In this document: positions 1-8,738 of the stretch, in pieces
Layout: each line of letters begins with the position of its first letter
Position numbering within the stretch: the stretch's first letter is position 1
Source: UBA7957 sp965222695
GTDB lineage: Bacteria > Pseudomonadota > Gammaproteobacteria > Granulosicoccales > Granulosicoccaceae
Assembly: GCA_965222695.1 (NCBI GenBank)
Contig: OZ244967.1
Location: forward strand, 1,426,001-1,490,000
Direction: 5' to 3'
DNA length: 64,000 bases
Notes under the pieces: model-generated
Database searches by the model: none
Told to the model about the DNA's origin: nothing
What the model saw: the letters and a program-made list of their open reading frames with translations, nothing else
Position numbers and translations under genes: made by a program

Positions 1-163
1 GCGTGGCCTCCGATTGAGTCGATTCATCGGGAGTTGCAGATTGTTGTGCAGTTTCTGTCTGCTGTGCCTGCTCCTCCTCCGAATCTCCACAGGAGATCAA
101 CAAAACTGAAACGCAAACTATAAATAATCCGATAAAGCCGGATCTTATTTGTTGTACTAACAT
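1..163 (-). CDS. Lipoprotein, 5' part only (cut by window edge)
   Basis: ATG at 163 on the minus strand follows a strong Shine-Dalgarno (GGAGAGGGTG directly upstream). The frame stays open to base 1. The first ~25 residues have a basic start (MLVQQIRSG), a hydrophobic core and a lipobox-like LLISC, so the mature protein should begin with a lipidated Cys at about residue 25. After it comes a low-complexity stretch rich in Glu, Gln, Thr and Ser, typical of the flexible linker behind a lipobox. The functional domain lies outside the window, so no role can be assigned. Confidence 0.72.
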   Translation of the reverse strand, partial: MLVQQIRSGFIGLFIVCVSVLLISCGDSEEEQAQQTETAQQSATPDESTQSEAT

Positions 164-335
164 CACCCTCTCCTCATTGGCTGCGTTTAAAAAACGCTTG
201 TATAAGATTTATTGTTGTATCCGGGAGTTCCGGTCTGAGGTTCAACGTGTGGAACTCTCCCGGGTCTATCGAATTTGCTGACCTGGCACTCAATCAAGTT
301 GATATTGACGAATAGGGATGCCAGTAGCGAGCAAC

Positions 336-610
336 GTCTCTGTTAGGCGGGTTTGTTTTCAGAAGACGCCGTAAATACGTCCATGTAGTCTTGAAGGCGC
401 CATCCATGGCGCCTGCACTTCTTAGAGCCTGTTCAATATCTCTGCGCCTACTACGAATTCGCTGAGTTTGGCCAGATTTCCTCCTGATTTTCGTTGCGTA
501 GAACCACTATGCGCCTCAAATCAGAATAAAATCTGACTCAAATCAGCATATTCTCGCGACGACGCAGAGATATTGAACAGGCTCTTACAACAATCCCGCC
601 TAACAGAGAC
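336..610. repeat. Palindromic-end repeat element, copy 1 (interrupted)
   Basis: The 16-bp ends are perfect inverted repeats: GTCTCTGTTAGGCGGG at 336-351 and its reverse complement at 595-610. When the inserted 425-587 segment is removed, the remaining ~112 bp align over their whole length with the reverse complement of 58902-59008. Shared blocks include AGAAGACGCCGTAAAT, CGTCCATG and CACTTCTT. This is therefore a dispersed element family in this genome, not a chance palindrome. It has no coding capacity. Confidence 0.85.
425..584. mobile_element. MITE-like element inserted in another repeat
   Basis: A 160-bp segment is bounded by 22-bp perfect inverted repeats, GAGCCTGTTCAATATCTCTG plus CG at 425-446 and the complement at 563-584. 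It is flanked by a direct TTA on both sides (422-424, 585-587), which fits a 3-bp target duplication. The uninterrupted copy at 58902-59008 lacks it at the same position, so the empty site is visible within this window. It contains no ORF, so it would need a transposase in trans. Partial relatives are at 39370-39446 and 47726-47749. Confidence 0.8.
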
Positions 611-722
611 CCGGATTTTAATCAAACCGTCAATATAGCCAGTACCGGATCTTAGGTTCTCATAAAAGGACTCGGGTTATCTTCCCGACAGAGTTGCGGC
701 CGGCCCAGTGAAAACGGAAAAC

Positions 723-739
723 CCCCGGCATTGCCGGGG
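723..739. terminator. GC hairpin, possible terminator
   Basis: CCCCGGCA and TGCCGGGG form an 8-bp inverted repeat around one central base. Read on the minus strand it is followed by GTTTTCCGTTTT, which resembles an intrinsic terminator. No minus-strand gene is close on its right, so its transcript is unknown. Confidence 0.4.
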
Positions 740-1066
740 ACTGTTACTCTCGGATTGACTCAATACTAAACATAAAAAAGCGCGCGACTGCTCCATTTCA
801 GTGGCATAAAGGCACTCATTTTATAACTAATTTCAACCCAAGCCTTGCCTTAACGGTTATTTATAATACTATTGCGAGTCGGCAAAAATTCTGATCGGGC
901 ATTCAACACGCGTCAATAACAGAAAAAATATCAAACCGAAGAACGTCAGACCGACTTTTTTCCAAACGCCCATGTCGGTCCTGGTTTTTCTCAATTGGAA
1001 CCTGTCCCGCGAAGCTGAATGGACCTCTTAGGGTCTGAACGCGGATGAATCCAGGAGTAAATATTC

Positions 1067-2626
1067 GTGAAAATAGCAGTACCCAAAGAAATCGCTGCCG
1101 GTGAGCGCCGGGCCGCGACCACGCCAGAGGTGATACCCCAGTTGCTCAAGTTGGGATTTGATGTGGCCGTCGAATCCGGGCTGGGAACGGGAGCCAGTTT
1201 TTCCGATGAATTATACAAACAGGCCGGTGCCAGTGTGGTTGCGGATACCCATAAACTCTGGTCCGATTCTGATATCGTGATGAAAGTACAGGCCCCCACG
1301 GAAGAAGAAATCGGATACCTGAAAGAAGGTCAAACCCTGATCAGTTTTTTCTGGCCGGCGCAAAACGAAGAATTGCTGAACACGCTGGCGGAGAAAAAAG
1401 TGACAGTGGTCGCCATGGACAGCGTTCCACGGATATCGCGGGCGCAAAAACTCGATGCTCTGAGCTCCATGGCCAATATCGCCGGATACCGGGCGGTGAT
1501 CGAGGCGTCGAACCATTTCGGCCGGTTTTTTACCGGGCAGATTACTGCAGCCGGGAAAGTACCTCCGGCAAAAATCATGATTATAGGTGCGGGAGTTGCC
1601 GGGCTTGCCGCCATCGGTGCCGCAACCAGCATGGGTGCAATCGTGCGAGCCTTCGATACGAGACCCGAAGTGAAAGAACAAGTGGAAAGCATGGGCGCGG
1701 AATTCCTTGAACTGGAATTCGAGGAAGACGAGGCCGGCGGCACTGAGGGCGGCTACGCCAAAGTGATGAGTAAGGAATTTATCGAGGCGGAGATGGCCCT
1801 GTTCCGCGAGCAGGCTAAAGAAGTCGATATCATTATTACAACGGCCCTGATCCCGGGCAAGCCCGCACCCAAACTGATTCTGACCGATATGGTTGAATCC
1901 ATGAAAGACGGCAGCGTGATTGTGGACCTTGCAGCGGAACAGGGTGGAAACTGCGAACTGACGGTTCCGGGTGAGGCCGTGGTAAGGCACGGAGTGACCA
2001 TCATTGGCTATACGGATCTGACCAGCCGCCTGGCCGCCCAGTCCAGTCAGCTGTACGGCACCAATCTCCGGCATCTGCTGACCGACTTGACACCGGAGAA
2101 AAACGGCATCATCGATGTTGATATGGAAGATGATGTGATCCGTGGCGCAACCGTAACCACCGGCGGTGAAGTGACCTGGCCTCCGCCTCCGATCAGTGTA
2201 TCCGCCGCCCCGCCACCGGCCGCGGCTCCCGCACCTGAGGTCGAAGCGGAAGATCCGGCGAAAGCCGCTAAACGGCGAGCCACCACGACCCTGGCGACCG
2301 TGGCCGGTGTTATCGCATTGATCCTGGCCATTGGATCGGTCGCTCCCGCGTCCTTTATGAGCCATTTTATTGTGTTCGTACTGGCGGTATTCGTGGGCTG
2401 GCAGGTCATCTGGAATGTCACGCCTGCCCTGCATACGCCGCTGATGAGCGTGACCAACGCCATCTCCGGCATCATTGTCATCGGCGCACTGCTGCAGGTC
2501 GGTTCTCCATCGGGGATCGTGGTGGTACTGGCGGCCATATCGATTCTGATAGCCTCGATCAATGTAGCCGGCGGATTTCTTGTAACCCAGCGTATGCTGC
2601 AAATGTTTCGTAAAGAGGAGGGTTAA
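1067..2626 (+). CDS. pntA: Proton-translocating NAD(P) transhydrogenase, alpha subunit
   Basis: 519 aa, close to the ~510 of E. coli PntA. It couples hydride transfer from NADH to NADP+ to proton entry across the inner membrane, supplying NADPH. The N-terminal AlaDH/PNT domain runs to about residue 370, with a Rossmann GAGVAGLAAIGAA at about 173 and the DTRPEVKEQ segment behind it. A Pro/Ala-rich linker (PPPPISVSAAPPPAAAPAPE) leads to four hydrophobic helices (about 405-512). This is the two-gene alpha/beta arrangement with domain I and half of domain II. The start is GTG at 1067, with GGAG about 10 bases upstream. pntB follows after 3 bases. Confidence 0.96.
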   Translation: MKIAVPKEIAAGERRAATTPEVIPQLLKLGFDVAVESGLGTGASFSDELYKQAGASVVADTHKLWSDSDIVMKVQAPTEEEIGYLKEGQTLISFFWPAQNEELLNTLAEKKVTVVAMDSVPRISRAQKLDALSSMANIAGYRAVIEASNHFGRFFTGQITAAGKVPPAKIMIIGAGVAGLAAIGAATSMGAIVRAFDTRPEVKEQVESMGAEFLELEFEEDEAGGTEGGYAKVMSKEFIEAEMALFREQAKEVDIIITTALIPGKPAPKLILTDMVESMKDGSVIVDLAAEQGGNCELTVPGEAVVRHGVTIIGYTDLTSRLAAQSSQLYGTNLRHLLTDLTPEKNGIIDVDMEDDVIRGATVTTGGEVTWPPPPISVSAAPPPAAAPAPEVEAEDPAKAAKRRATTTLATVAGVIALILAIGSVAPASFMSHFIVFVLAVFVGWQVIWNVTPALHTPLMSVTNAISGIIVIGALLQVGSPSGIVVVLAAISILIASINVAGGFLVTQRMLQMFRKEEG

Positions 2627-2629
2627 GCC

Positions 2630-4018
2630 ATGGGTAGCGGAGTGGTTACAGCCTCCTATATCGGAGCGAGTATTCTGTTTATTTTGAGCCTGGGCGGATT
2701 GAGCCACCAGGAAACCGCGCGGCGCGGCAATGTTTACGGAATCGCGGGTATGGCACTGGCGATTGTGGCGACCATTTTAAGCGACAACGTCAACACCTAT
2801 GTTGTGCTGATACTGATGATGCTGGTCGGCGGCGCCATCGGCGTACACGTGGCGCGGAAGGTGGAAATGACCCAGATGCCGGAGCTTGTGGCCATACTGC
2901 ACAGCTTTGTGGGCCTTGCTGCGGTATTGGTCGGTTTTGCCAGCTATCTGGATCCGAACGCGCACTTCGAAGGCGCGGAAAAAGTGATCCACGAAATCGA
3001 AGTCTATCTCGGTGTCTTTATCGGTGCGGTGACCTTTACCGGATCGGTGATCGCCTTCGGTAAGCTGCGCGGCAAAATTTCCAGCAAGCCGCTGACCCTG
3101 CCGGGCCGGCATCTGATGAACGTCGCGATCGTGTTGGTGTGTCTTGTTCTGGGTAAGTTTTTTCTCGGCGCCGAATCGGCGGCCGGCGGTATGTTTCCCC
3201 TGATCGTGATGACACTGCTCGCCTTTGTCTTTGGCGCGCACCTGGTCATGGCCATAGGCGGCGCGGATATGCCGGTGGTGATATCCATGCTCAACAGTTA
3301 TTCCGGCTGGGCGGCGGCGGCCACCGGTTTTATGCTCTCCAACGATTTGTTGATCGTGGTGGGTGCCTTGGTCGGTTCCAGCGGCGCCATTCTGAGCTAT
3401 ATCATGTGCCGGGCCATGAACCGTAAGTTCCTGAGCGTTATCCTTGGCGGATTCGGCACCGGTGGCGGTGCTGCCGCGGACGATGAAGAAGCAGGCGAAT
3501 ATGTCGCCATACAGGCCGATGAAACCGCTGAACTGCTCAAAGAAGCCAAAGAAGTCGTCATTGTTCCGGGCTACGGCATGGCGGTCGCCCATGCGCAGCA
3601 TCCGGTATCGGAACTGACCAAACAGCTGCGTGACCGGGGTACCAATGTGCGATTCGCCATACACCCGGTTGCCGGTCGCATGCCCGGGCATATGAATGTA
3701 CTCTTGGCCGAAGCCAGGGTGCCTTATGACATCGTACTCGAAATGGATGAAATCAACGAAGATTTCCCCGAGACCGATGTGGTCATGGTCATAGGGGCAA
3801 ACGACATCGTTAACCCCTCGGCATTGGAAAACCCCAACAGCCCGATCGCCGGCATGCCGGTGTTGGAAGTGTGGAAAGCGAAAACGACCATTATTTCCAA
3901 GCGCTCCATGGCAACCGGTTACGCGGGCGTAGATAACCCGCTGTTCTATCGGGAAAACAGCCGTATGTTATTCGGTGACGCAAAAGACAGCGTGGACACG
4001 ATTCTGAAATCGTTTTGA
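2630..4018 (+). CDS. pntB: Proton-translocating NAD(P) transhydrogenase, beta subunit
   Basis: 462 aa, the same length as E. coli PntB. The first ~270 residues are a series of transmembrane helices forming most of the proton channel. The C-terminal domain III binds NADP(H), with VPGYGMAVAHAQHPV at about 312 and later GANDIVNP. It acts with PntA in the inner membrane. The start ATG is 3 bases after the pntA stop, and its Shine-Dalgarno (GAGGAGGG) lies inside the last pntA codons, so the two are translationally coupled. A hairpin at 4035-4059 closes the operon. Confidence 0.97.
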   Translation: MGSGVVTASYIGASILFILSLGGLSHQETARRGNVYGIAGMALAIVATILSDNVNTYVVLILMMLVGGAIGVHVARKVEMTQMPELVAILHSFVGLAAVLVGFASYLDPNAHFEGAEKVIHEIEVYLGVFIGAVTFTGSVIAFGKLRGKISSKPLTLPGRHLMNVAIVLVCLVLGKFFLGAESAAGGMFPLIVMTLLAFVFGAHLVMAIGGADMPVVISMLNSYSGWAAAATGFMLSNDLLIVVGALVGSSGAILSYIMCRAMNRKFLSVILGGFGTGGGAAADDEEAGEYVAIQADETAELLKEAKEVVIVPGYGMAVAHAQHPVSELTKQLRDRGTNVRFAIHPVAGRMPGHMNVLLAEARVPYDIVLEMDEINEDFPETDVVMVIGANDIVNPSALENPNSPIAGMPVLEVWKAKTTIISKRSMATGYAGVDNPLFYRENSRMLFGDAKDSVDTILKSF

Positions 4019-4034
4019 CAATACAGCCCGCAAA

Positions 4035-4059
4035 CCCCGGCGCACGTTTCGCGCCGGGG
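4035..4059. terminator. Hairpin between convergent pntB and fic
   Basis: A 9-bp GC-rich stem (CCCCGGCGC / GCGCCGGGG) with a 7-base loop sits in the 49 bases between two convergent genes. The T tract is weak on both sides. Its position suggests a shared bidirectional terminator. Confidence 0.6.
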
Positions 4060-4067
4060 CCCGTAAT

Positions 4068-5468
4068 TCATTCCTCGCTCCATCGCTTTTTCCATTCAGC
4101 AAACTGAGAAGGTGAAACTCGATATCGCGCGATATTCCCATCGTGCAGGCTGAGCAGCTCGGTCTCGGTCATCTCGATAAAGCGTTGCCGGTCCTCTTGA
4201 TTGACGTGGCCGGCAGTGTGCTTTTTTATCGCCGAAACAGCTGCCGTTTTATCCAGCCGGCCGATGATGATGTTATTGACCAGGCTTGCAATCTGATCTC
4301 GGAAACGCAACCGCAACGGATCCGGTTCGCCCAGCGATTGGCGTACCGCCGAATAACGGGCGCAGGATCGTTCATAAGCCCAGACGAACACATCCCGTAA
4401 TAATTCAGTGCGGTTTAGTTCATAGACACCCAACAGGCCGTCTATGTAGACCTGCTCCGGAACATCGACGAAGGACAGGGGGCTCAGGTTTTCCCTGATC
4501 AAAGGTATGTTTGCCGCCAGGCGGGAAACCCGTTTATTGACATCGTCGAAAGCCTGTAAATACGGCAGATGGACCATCGCAAAAAAAGCCTGTTCAAACG
4601 GATTACCGATGGCGTCCGCCTTTTTCAGGACCTCGTCAAATTGTTTTCGAATCAGCGACCCGCCCTGCAGCGGATAGAATACGCTGCCGCCTATACCCAC
4701 AGTCTGCTCCCGCAGGCGTCCGCTTGCGGCCGGATCGGGCAACAGGTTCTCGGACAGTAATGCGTGTAAATTGCAAATCGTGTAACGGTTGAAACCGATT
4801 TCCGTGGCTGATTCAACCAGTAATTCAATAGCCGATTTATGATTGAGAATCATCTGGGTTTCCAACGCATCCTTGCCCTCCGCAATTTTGCCTGCGGCAA
4901 TCAGCCTTTCGGTTTCCAGCAAAGAATAAGTATTGCCCTCAAGACGGCTGGAGTTCCAGGTCAAATCGATCAACAGCCGATTGTATATTTGCAATGCATA
5001 GGTGCCGGCCGGCGACTCACCGGCCTGAGACTGGCCCATCTCCAAAAGATGCCGTCTTATTTTCTCGGAAAGATAGTAGGATTTATTCGGACGATAGGCT
5101 TGAACAAATTCCTGTTGATATCCAACGGGTTTGCGTTCCTGTAACGGTCGATTTACGGCTTGCCTTATTCCCTGTGCCTGTGGAGATACCGGAAGGCTAC
5201 TGTCGTCGCTTGTCGCCTGGTATTTCGCCTGAAGCATTGCCTGCGCGGGTTCTGCCGCAGGCGCAAGCCGGTAACGTGTTCCACGGCCACCACCCTCTTG
5301 CAATAGGCTTTGTTTTTCGACTAACACGGCCAGCCGGCGCTGCAGGGTACGCCGGTGAATCTTTATCGTCAGTGCATTGCTGATGTCATCGATGGAAGCC
5401 CCGGAGGGAAACTGAGTGATCACACGGGTGATGGCTTCAAACTCTTCATCGGGAATTTGCTTAGGCAT
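4068..5468 (-). CDS. Fic-family protein with N-terminal winged helix, altered active motif
   Basis: 466 aa. Residues ~5-70 look like a winged helix-turn-helix (ending GGGRGTRYRLAP). A class II type inhibitory motif (S/T)xxxE(G/N) is present as SSRLEGN at 173-179. The Fic core motif at about 300-316 reads HLPYLQAFDDVNKRVSR. Against the canonical HxFx(D/E)GNGRxxR, the catalytic His position is Gln305, the Gly before Asn is Val, and the Gly after Asn is Lys as in Doc-type NKR. Classical AMPylation is therefore doubtful. Another His (300) lies five residues earlier. The gene is single and convergent with pntB. Palindromes just upstream (5471-5579) suggest it binds its own promoter. Its targets are unknown. 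Confidence 0.85.
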   Translation of the reverse strand: MPKQIPDEEFEAITRVITQFPSGASIDDISNALTIKIHRRTLQRRLAVLVEKQSLLQEGGGRGTRYRLAPAAEPAQAMLQAKYQATSDDSSLPVSPQAQGIRQAVNRPLQERKPVGYQQEFVQAYRPNKSYYLSEKIRRHLLEMGQSQAGESPAGTYALQIYNRLLIDLTWNSSRLEGNTYSLLETERLIAAGKIAEGKDALETQMILNHKSAIELLVESATEIGFNRYTICNLHALLSENLLPDPAASGRLREQTVGIGGSVFYPLQGGSLIRKQFDEVLKKADAIGNPFEQAFFAMVHLPYLQAFDDVNKRVSRLAANIPLIRENLSPLSFVDVPEQVYIDGLLGVYELNRTELLRDVFVWAYERSCARYSAVRQSLGEPDPLRLRFRDQIASLVNNIIIGRLDKTAAVSAIKKHTAGHVNQEDRQRFIEMTETELLSLHDGNIARYRVSPSQFAEWKKRWSEE

Positions 5469-5470
5469 GG

Positions 5471-5509
5471 GTTTATATGTCGTAAACTTAAGGAATGCGA
5501 CATATAAAC
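5471..5509. promoter_or_regulatory. Palindromic operator candidate upstream of fic
   Basis: GTTTATATGTCG at 5471-5482 is repeated as a perfect inverted copy at 5498-5509, with a 15-base spacer. It starts 2 bases upstream of the fic start codon, so a bound protein would block the promoter or ribosome site. The ATGTCGT half-site recurs in the next palindrome. The winged-helix domain of the Fic protein is the obvious candidate ligand (inference). Confidence 0.6.
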
Positions 5510-5511
5510 GT

Positions 5512-5579
5512 ATTTTTCTGTCACGATCAAGCTTTCACGACAAATAAAATGTCGTGAAGCTATTTATACGACAGAAAAA
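5512..5579. promoter_or_regulatory. Second nested palindrome between fic and ilvD
   Basis: An inner inverted repeat CACGACA / TGTCGTG (about 5536-5556, extended by GCTT/AAGC with one bulged base) is enclosed by an outer one, TTTTTCTGTC against GACAGAAAAA (about 5512-5521 and 5570-5579). The TGTCGT core matches the fic-proximal palindrome. It could be an additional operator, or a structured 3' end of ilvD, which stops at 5584. Confidence 0.5.
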
Positions 5580-5583
5580 CCGT

Positions 5584-7434
5584 TTACTTACCGACCTGCT
5601 TAAGATCCCTCACCGCGCCGGTCGAAGCTGAAGAAGCCAGCAGTGCGTAAGCCTGTAACGCTTTGCTGACTAAGCGGTCTCGGTTCTGCGGTTTCCAGGC
5701 ACCTTCACCCTTGGCCTCCATGACTTTACGCCGTCTGGCCAGCTCCTCATCGCTGAGCGCAACATTAATCGTGCGTTCGGGAATATTGATTTCAATGGTG
5801 TCGCCCTCTTCCACCAGACCTATAGCGCCGCCTTCCGCGGCTTCGGGCGAGACATGGCCGATAGATAAACCGGAGGTACCGCCGGAAAAGCGGCCGTCGG
5901 TTAACAAAGCGCATTCCTTCCCGAGGCCAACCGACTTCAGATAGCTGGTCGGATAAAGCATTTCCTGCATACCCGGGCCCCCTTTAGGACCTTCATAGCG
6001 GATCAGCACCACATCTCCCGCTTCGATATTGCCTTCGAGGATAGCGGTATTAGCATCTTCCTGGCTCTCTACAACCCTGGCACGGCCGGAAAAAACCAGT
6101 ATGCTTTCATCAACACCGGCGGTTTTCACCACACAACCGTCCTCGGCAATATTACCGTACAGCACCGCCAGTCCGCCGTCCCTGCTGTAGGCGTTTTCGA
6201 GATTGCGGATACAACCGTTTTGACGATCCTGATCGAGGTTCGGGTAGTGCTTATTTTGGCTGAAGGCCACTTGCGTGGGTACGCCGCCGGGGCCTGCCCG
6301 GTAAAATTCGAGCGTCCGGGCATCGCCCGACTCGATGATATCCCACTGGTTTAAAGCCTCCTGCAGCGTCCGGCTGTAAATCGTGGGGATTTGATTGTTA
6401 ATCATTTCGGCGCGGTTTAGTTCCGCCAGAATGCCGAGCACGCCACCGGCACGATGAACATCTTCCATATGGTATTGCTGGGTCGAGGGAGCCACCTTGC
6501 ACAGATGCGGAACTTTCCGGGAAAGCCGGTCGATATCGTTGATATCGAAATCGACCTCGCCCTCCTGGGCGGCCGCCAGCAAATGCAGAATGGTGTTGGT
6601 GGATCCACCCATGGCAATGTCCAGAGACATGGCATTCTCAAATGCCTGGCGTGACGCGATGGCACGCGGCAGGACCGTCGGATCGTCAGCTTCGTAATAG
6701 CGCTTGGCCAGTTCGACGATTTTTTGCCCGGCTTGTAGAAACAGCGCCTTTCTGTCCGCATGGGTAGCCAGTAGGGAGCCGTTGCCGGGTAACCCCAGCC
6801 CCAGGGCTTCGACCAGGCAATTCATGGAGTTGGCGGTAAACATCCCCGAACAGGAACCGCAGGTCGGGCAGGCGGACCGCTCCATGCGCATCACATTGAC
6901 ATCCGATTGCTTGGGATCCGCGGCGGACACCATGGCATCCACCAGGTCCAGATGCACCAGCTTGCCGTCGATATTGGCCTTGCCCGACTCCATGGGTCCG
7001 CCTGAAACAAATACGGTAGGAATATTCAGGCGCATTGACGCATTCAGCATGCCCGGCGTGATCTTATCGCAGTTGGATATGCACACCAGCGCGTCTGCGC
7101 AATGCGCATTCACCATATACTCCACCGAATCGGCGATAATTTCCCGTGACGGCAGGCTGTACAACATACCGCCATGGCCCATCGCTATACCGTCGTCGAC
7201 CGCGATCGTATTGAACTCTTTCGCCACCCCGCCGGCTTTTTCGATTTCCCGCGCGACCATCTGGCCAAGATCCTTCAGATGAACATGGCCGGGTACAAAT
7301 TGGGTGAAGGAATTCGCCACCGCGATAATCGGTTTGCTGAAATCCTCATCTTTCATGCCTGTCGCGCGCCATAATGCGCGGGCTCCTGCCATATTGCGTC
7401 CATGGGTGGTGGTTCTCGAGCGGTATTCAGGCAT
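5584..7434 (-). CDS. ilvD: Dihydroxy-acid dehydratase
   Basis: 616 aa, the same length as E. coli IlvD. It dehydrates 2,3-dihydroxy-isovalerate and -methylvalerate to the 2-keto acids of the valine/isoleucine pathway in the cytoplasm. Iron-sulfur ligand motifs are seen as CISNCDKITPG (Cys118/Cys122) and CPTCGSCSGMF (Cys189-Cys195). The conserved DDGIAMGHGGMLYSLPSRE segment precedes them, and the GRFSGG...GHVSPEAAEGG motif lies in the C-terminal half. Start ATG at 7434 follows GGAG at good spacing. No other ilv gene is adjacent. It is divergent from argE. Confidence 0.97.
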   Translation of the reverse strand: MPEYRSRTTTHGRNMAGARALWRATGMKDEDFSKPIIAVANSFTQFVPGHVHLKDLGQMVAREIEKAGGVAKEFNTIAVDDGIAMGHGGMLYSLPSREIIADSVEYMVNAHCADALVCISNCDKITPGMLNASMRLNIPTVFVSGGPMESGKANIDGKLVHLDLVDAMVSAADPKQSDVNVMRMERSACPTCGSCSGMFTANSMNCLVEALGLGLPGNGSLLATHADRKALFLQAGQKIVELAKRYYEADDPTVLPRAIASRQAFENAMSLDIAMGGSTNTILHLLAAAQEGEVDFDINDIDRLSRKVPHLCKVAPSTQQYHMEDVHRAGGVLGILAELNRAEMINNQIPTIYSRTLQEALNQWDIIESGDARTLEFYRAGPGGVPTQVAFSQNKHYPNLDQDRQNGCIRNLENAYSRDGGLAVLYGNIAEDGCVVKTAGVDESILVFSGRARVVESQEDANTAILEGNIEAGDVVLIRYEGPKGGPGMQEMLYPTSYLKSVGLGKECALLTDGRFSGGTSGLSIGHVSPEAAEGGAIGLVEEGDTIEINIPERTINVALSDEELARRRKVMEAKGEGAWKPQNRDRLVSKALQAYALLASSASTGAVRDLKQVGK

Positions 7435-7580
7435 TGGGTAACTCCGGTATCAGTATTTCAAAATCAATCACTCATTCTACACAGTGACTCCTTATTCAGA
7501 AAGGCGGCAGGGAGAAGTTTCATGTCGCGCGTGATTGTTTTATGCTGAGGCATACTGTTACCGCCAGCGAACACTGCCCT

Positions 7581-8729
7581 ATGCATCTGCCCAAACTCAC
7601 CGATATGATGAAATCGCTGATCGCCACACCATCGATCAGCAGCGTTAACCCTGACCTCGATATGAGCAATCAGGCCGTCATTTATCTGCTGGCGGATTGG
7701 GCCGAAACGCTGGGATTCGAAGTCTCAATACAAGCGGTGGAAGCCAAACCGGGGCATTTTAATCTGATCGCCCGCATGGGAAAAGGCAGCGGCGGACTGG
7801 TCTTATCGGGGCATACGGACACCGTACCCTGCGATGAGGAGCTTTGGAACAGCAGCCCGTTTGAACTCACGCTCAGGGACAACCGTTTCTACGGGCTCGG
7901 CAGCACGGATATGAAATCCTTTCTCGCCATGGCGATGCATGCCGTACAAGGGTTGACGCCCAGGGATTTCAAAAAACCGCTGACGCTCTTGGCGACAGCC
8001 GATGAAGAAAGCGGCATGCTGGGCGCGCACGCCTTGCAGCAAAGCGGCAGACAATTGGGCGACTTTGCCCTGATCGGGGAACCGACCGGTCTCAAACCCG
8101 TGCGTATGCACAAGGGCATTTTTATGGAGAGAATCCGGATCAGGGGCCAGAGCGGCCATTCCAGCGACCCTACTCTCGGCAACAACGCCATGGAAGCCAT
8201 GCACCGGGTTCTCGGAACCATCCTGCAATTTCGCGCGGAAATTCAAAAAAAGTACCGCAATGATGCCTTCAACGTGCCCTTCCCGACCCTGAACCTTGGC
8301 TATATTCACGGTGGAGATAATCCCAATCGAATCTGCGGTGAGTGCGAACTGTCGATCGATTTACGGCCCTTGCCGGGTATGGATTTAAGCGAGACACGCC
8401 ACGCCCTGCGCGAACGAATACGAACGACCTTGGGCGATAAGGTGTACCGGCTCGAATTCGAAGAATTGTTTGAAGGTATCCCGGCGGTGGAAACCGATGC
8501 CGGCTCGGCGATCGTGAAAGCCGCCGAGGAATTATCCGGTCACACCGCCGAAGCAGCCGCCTTCGGCACCGAAGCGCCTTTTCTCAAATCCATGGGTATG
8601 GATGTGGTGATAATGGGCCCCGGAGACATCGATTCCGCCCATCAACCCGACGAATTCCTGCCCGCCGGTCAAATTGATCCCACCGTCGAGATGCTCCGGT
8701 CATTAATCACCCGCTTCTGCCTAACCTAG
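7581..8729 (+). CDS. argE: Acetylornithine deacetylase
   Basis: 382 aa from this start (E. coli ArgE 383). It removes the acetyl group from N-acetylornithine in arginine synthesis. M20 peptidase features are visible: LSGHTDTVPCD with the first metal His, the bridging Asp in GLGSTDMKSF, the catalytic Glu pair in ATADEESGMLGA, the dimerisation domain HKGIFMERIRIRGQSGHSS, and a late metal His in DSAHQPDE. An upstream ATG at 7542 would add 13 residues (LRHTVTASEHCP). The chosen start matches the family's N-terminus, LPKLTDMMKSLIATPSIS. No clear Shine-Dalgarno is seen for either. argA lies far away at 52242. Confidence 0.93.
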   Translation: MHLPKLTDMMKSLIATPSISSVNPDLDMSNQAVIYLLADWAETLGFEVSIQAVEAKPGHFNLIARMGKGSGGLVLSGHTDTVPCDEELWNSSPFELTLRDNRFYGLGSTDMKSFLAMAMHAVQGLTPRDFKKPLTLLATADEESGMLGAHALQQSGRQLGDFALIGEPTGLKPVRMHKGIFMERIRIRGQSGHSSDPTLGNNAMEAMHRVLGTILQFRAEIQKKYRNDAFNVPFPTLNLGYIHGGDNPNRICGECELSIDLRPLPGMDLSETRHALRERIRTTLGDKVYRLEFEELFEGIPAVETDAGSAIVKAAEELSGHTAEAAAFGTEAPFLKSMGMDVVIMGPGDIDSAHQPDEFLPAGQIDPTVEMLRSLITRFCLT

Positions 8730-8738
8730 GACCCCAGC

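Larger units (their letters stand above)
164..1066. other. Long intergenic region with repeats, no gene seen
   Basis: About 900 bases between the divergent lipoprotein and pntA. No credible ORF was seen. It contains an 11-bp hairpin with one bulge at 221-263 (CCGGGAGTTCC against GGAACTCTCCCGG), a nested pair of palindromic elements (336-610 and 425-584), a GC hairpin at 723-739, and an AT-rich zone at about 820-930 with a TATAAT at 862-867 but no well-spaced -35. The pntAB promoter presumably lies in this last part. Confidence 0.6.

Noticed and set aside
845..867. TTGCCT...TATAAT as the pntAB promoter
   Set aside because: The spacer is only 11 bases, too short for a sigma-70 promoter. Only the TATAAT is noted.
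1211..2707. Long minus-strand frame (498 codons) opposite pntA
   Set aside because: It mirrors the coding frame of pntA, has a His/Arg/Gln-rich composition unlike a real protein and no ribosome site. The plus-strand protein is certain.
7542..7580. Upstream ATG extension of argE
   Set aside because: The extra 13 residues match no ArgE N-terminus and have no ribosome site. The ATG at 7581 gives the family start and length.
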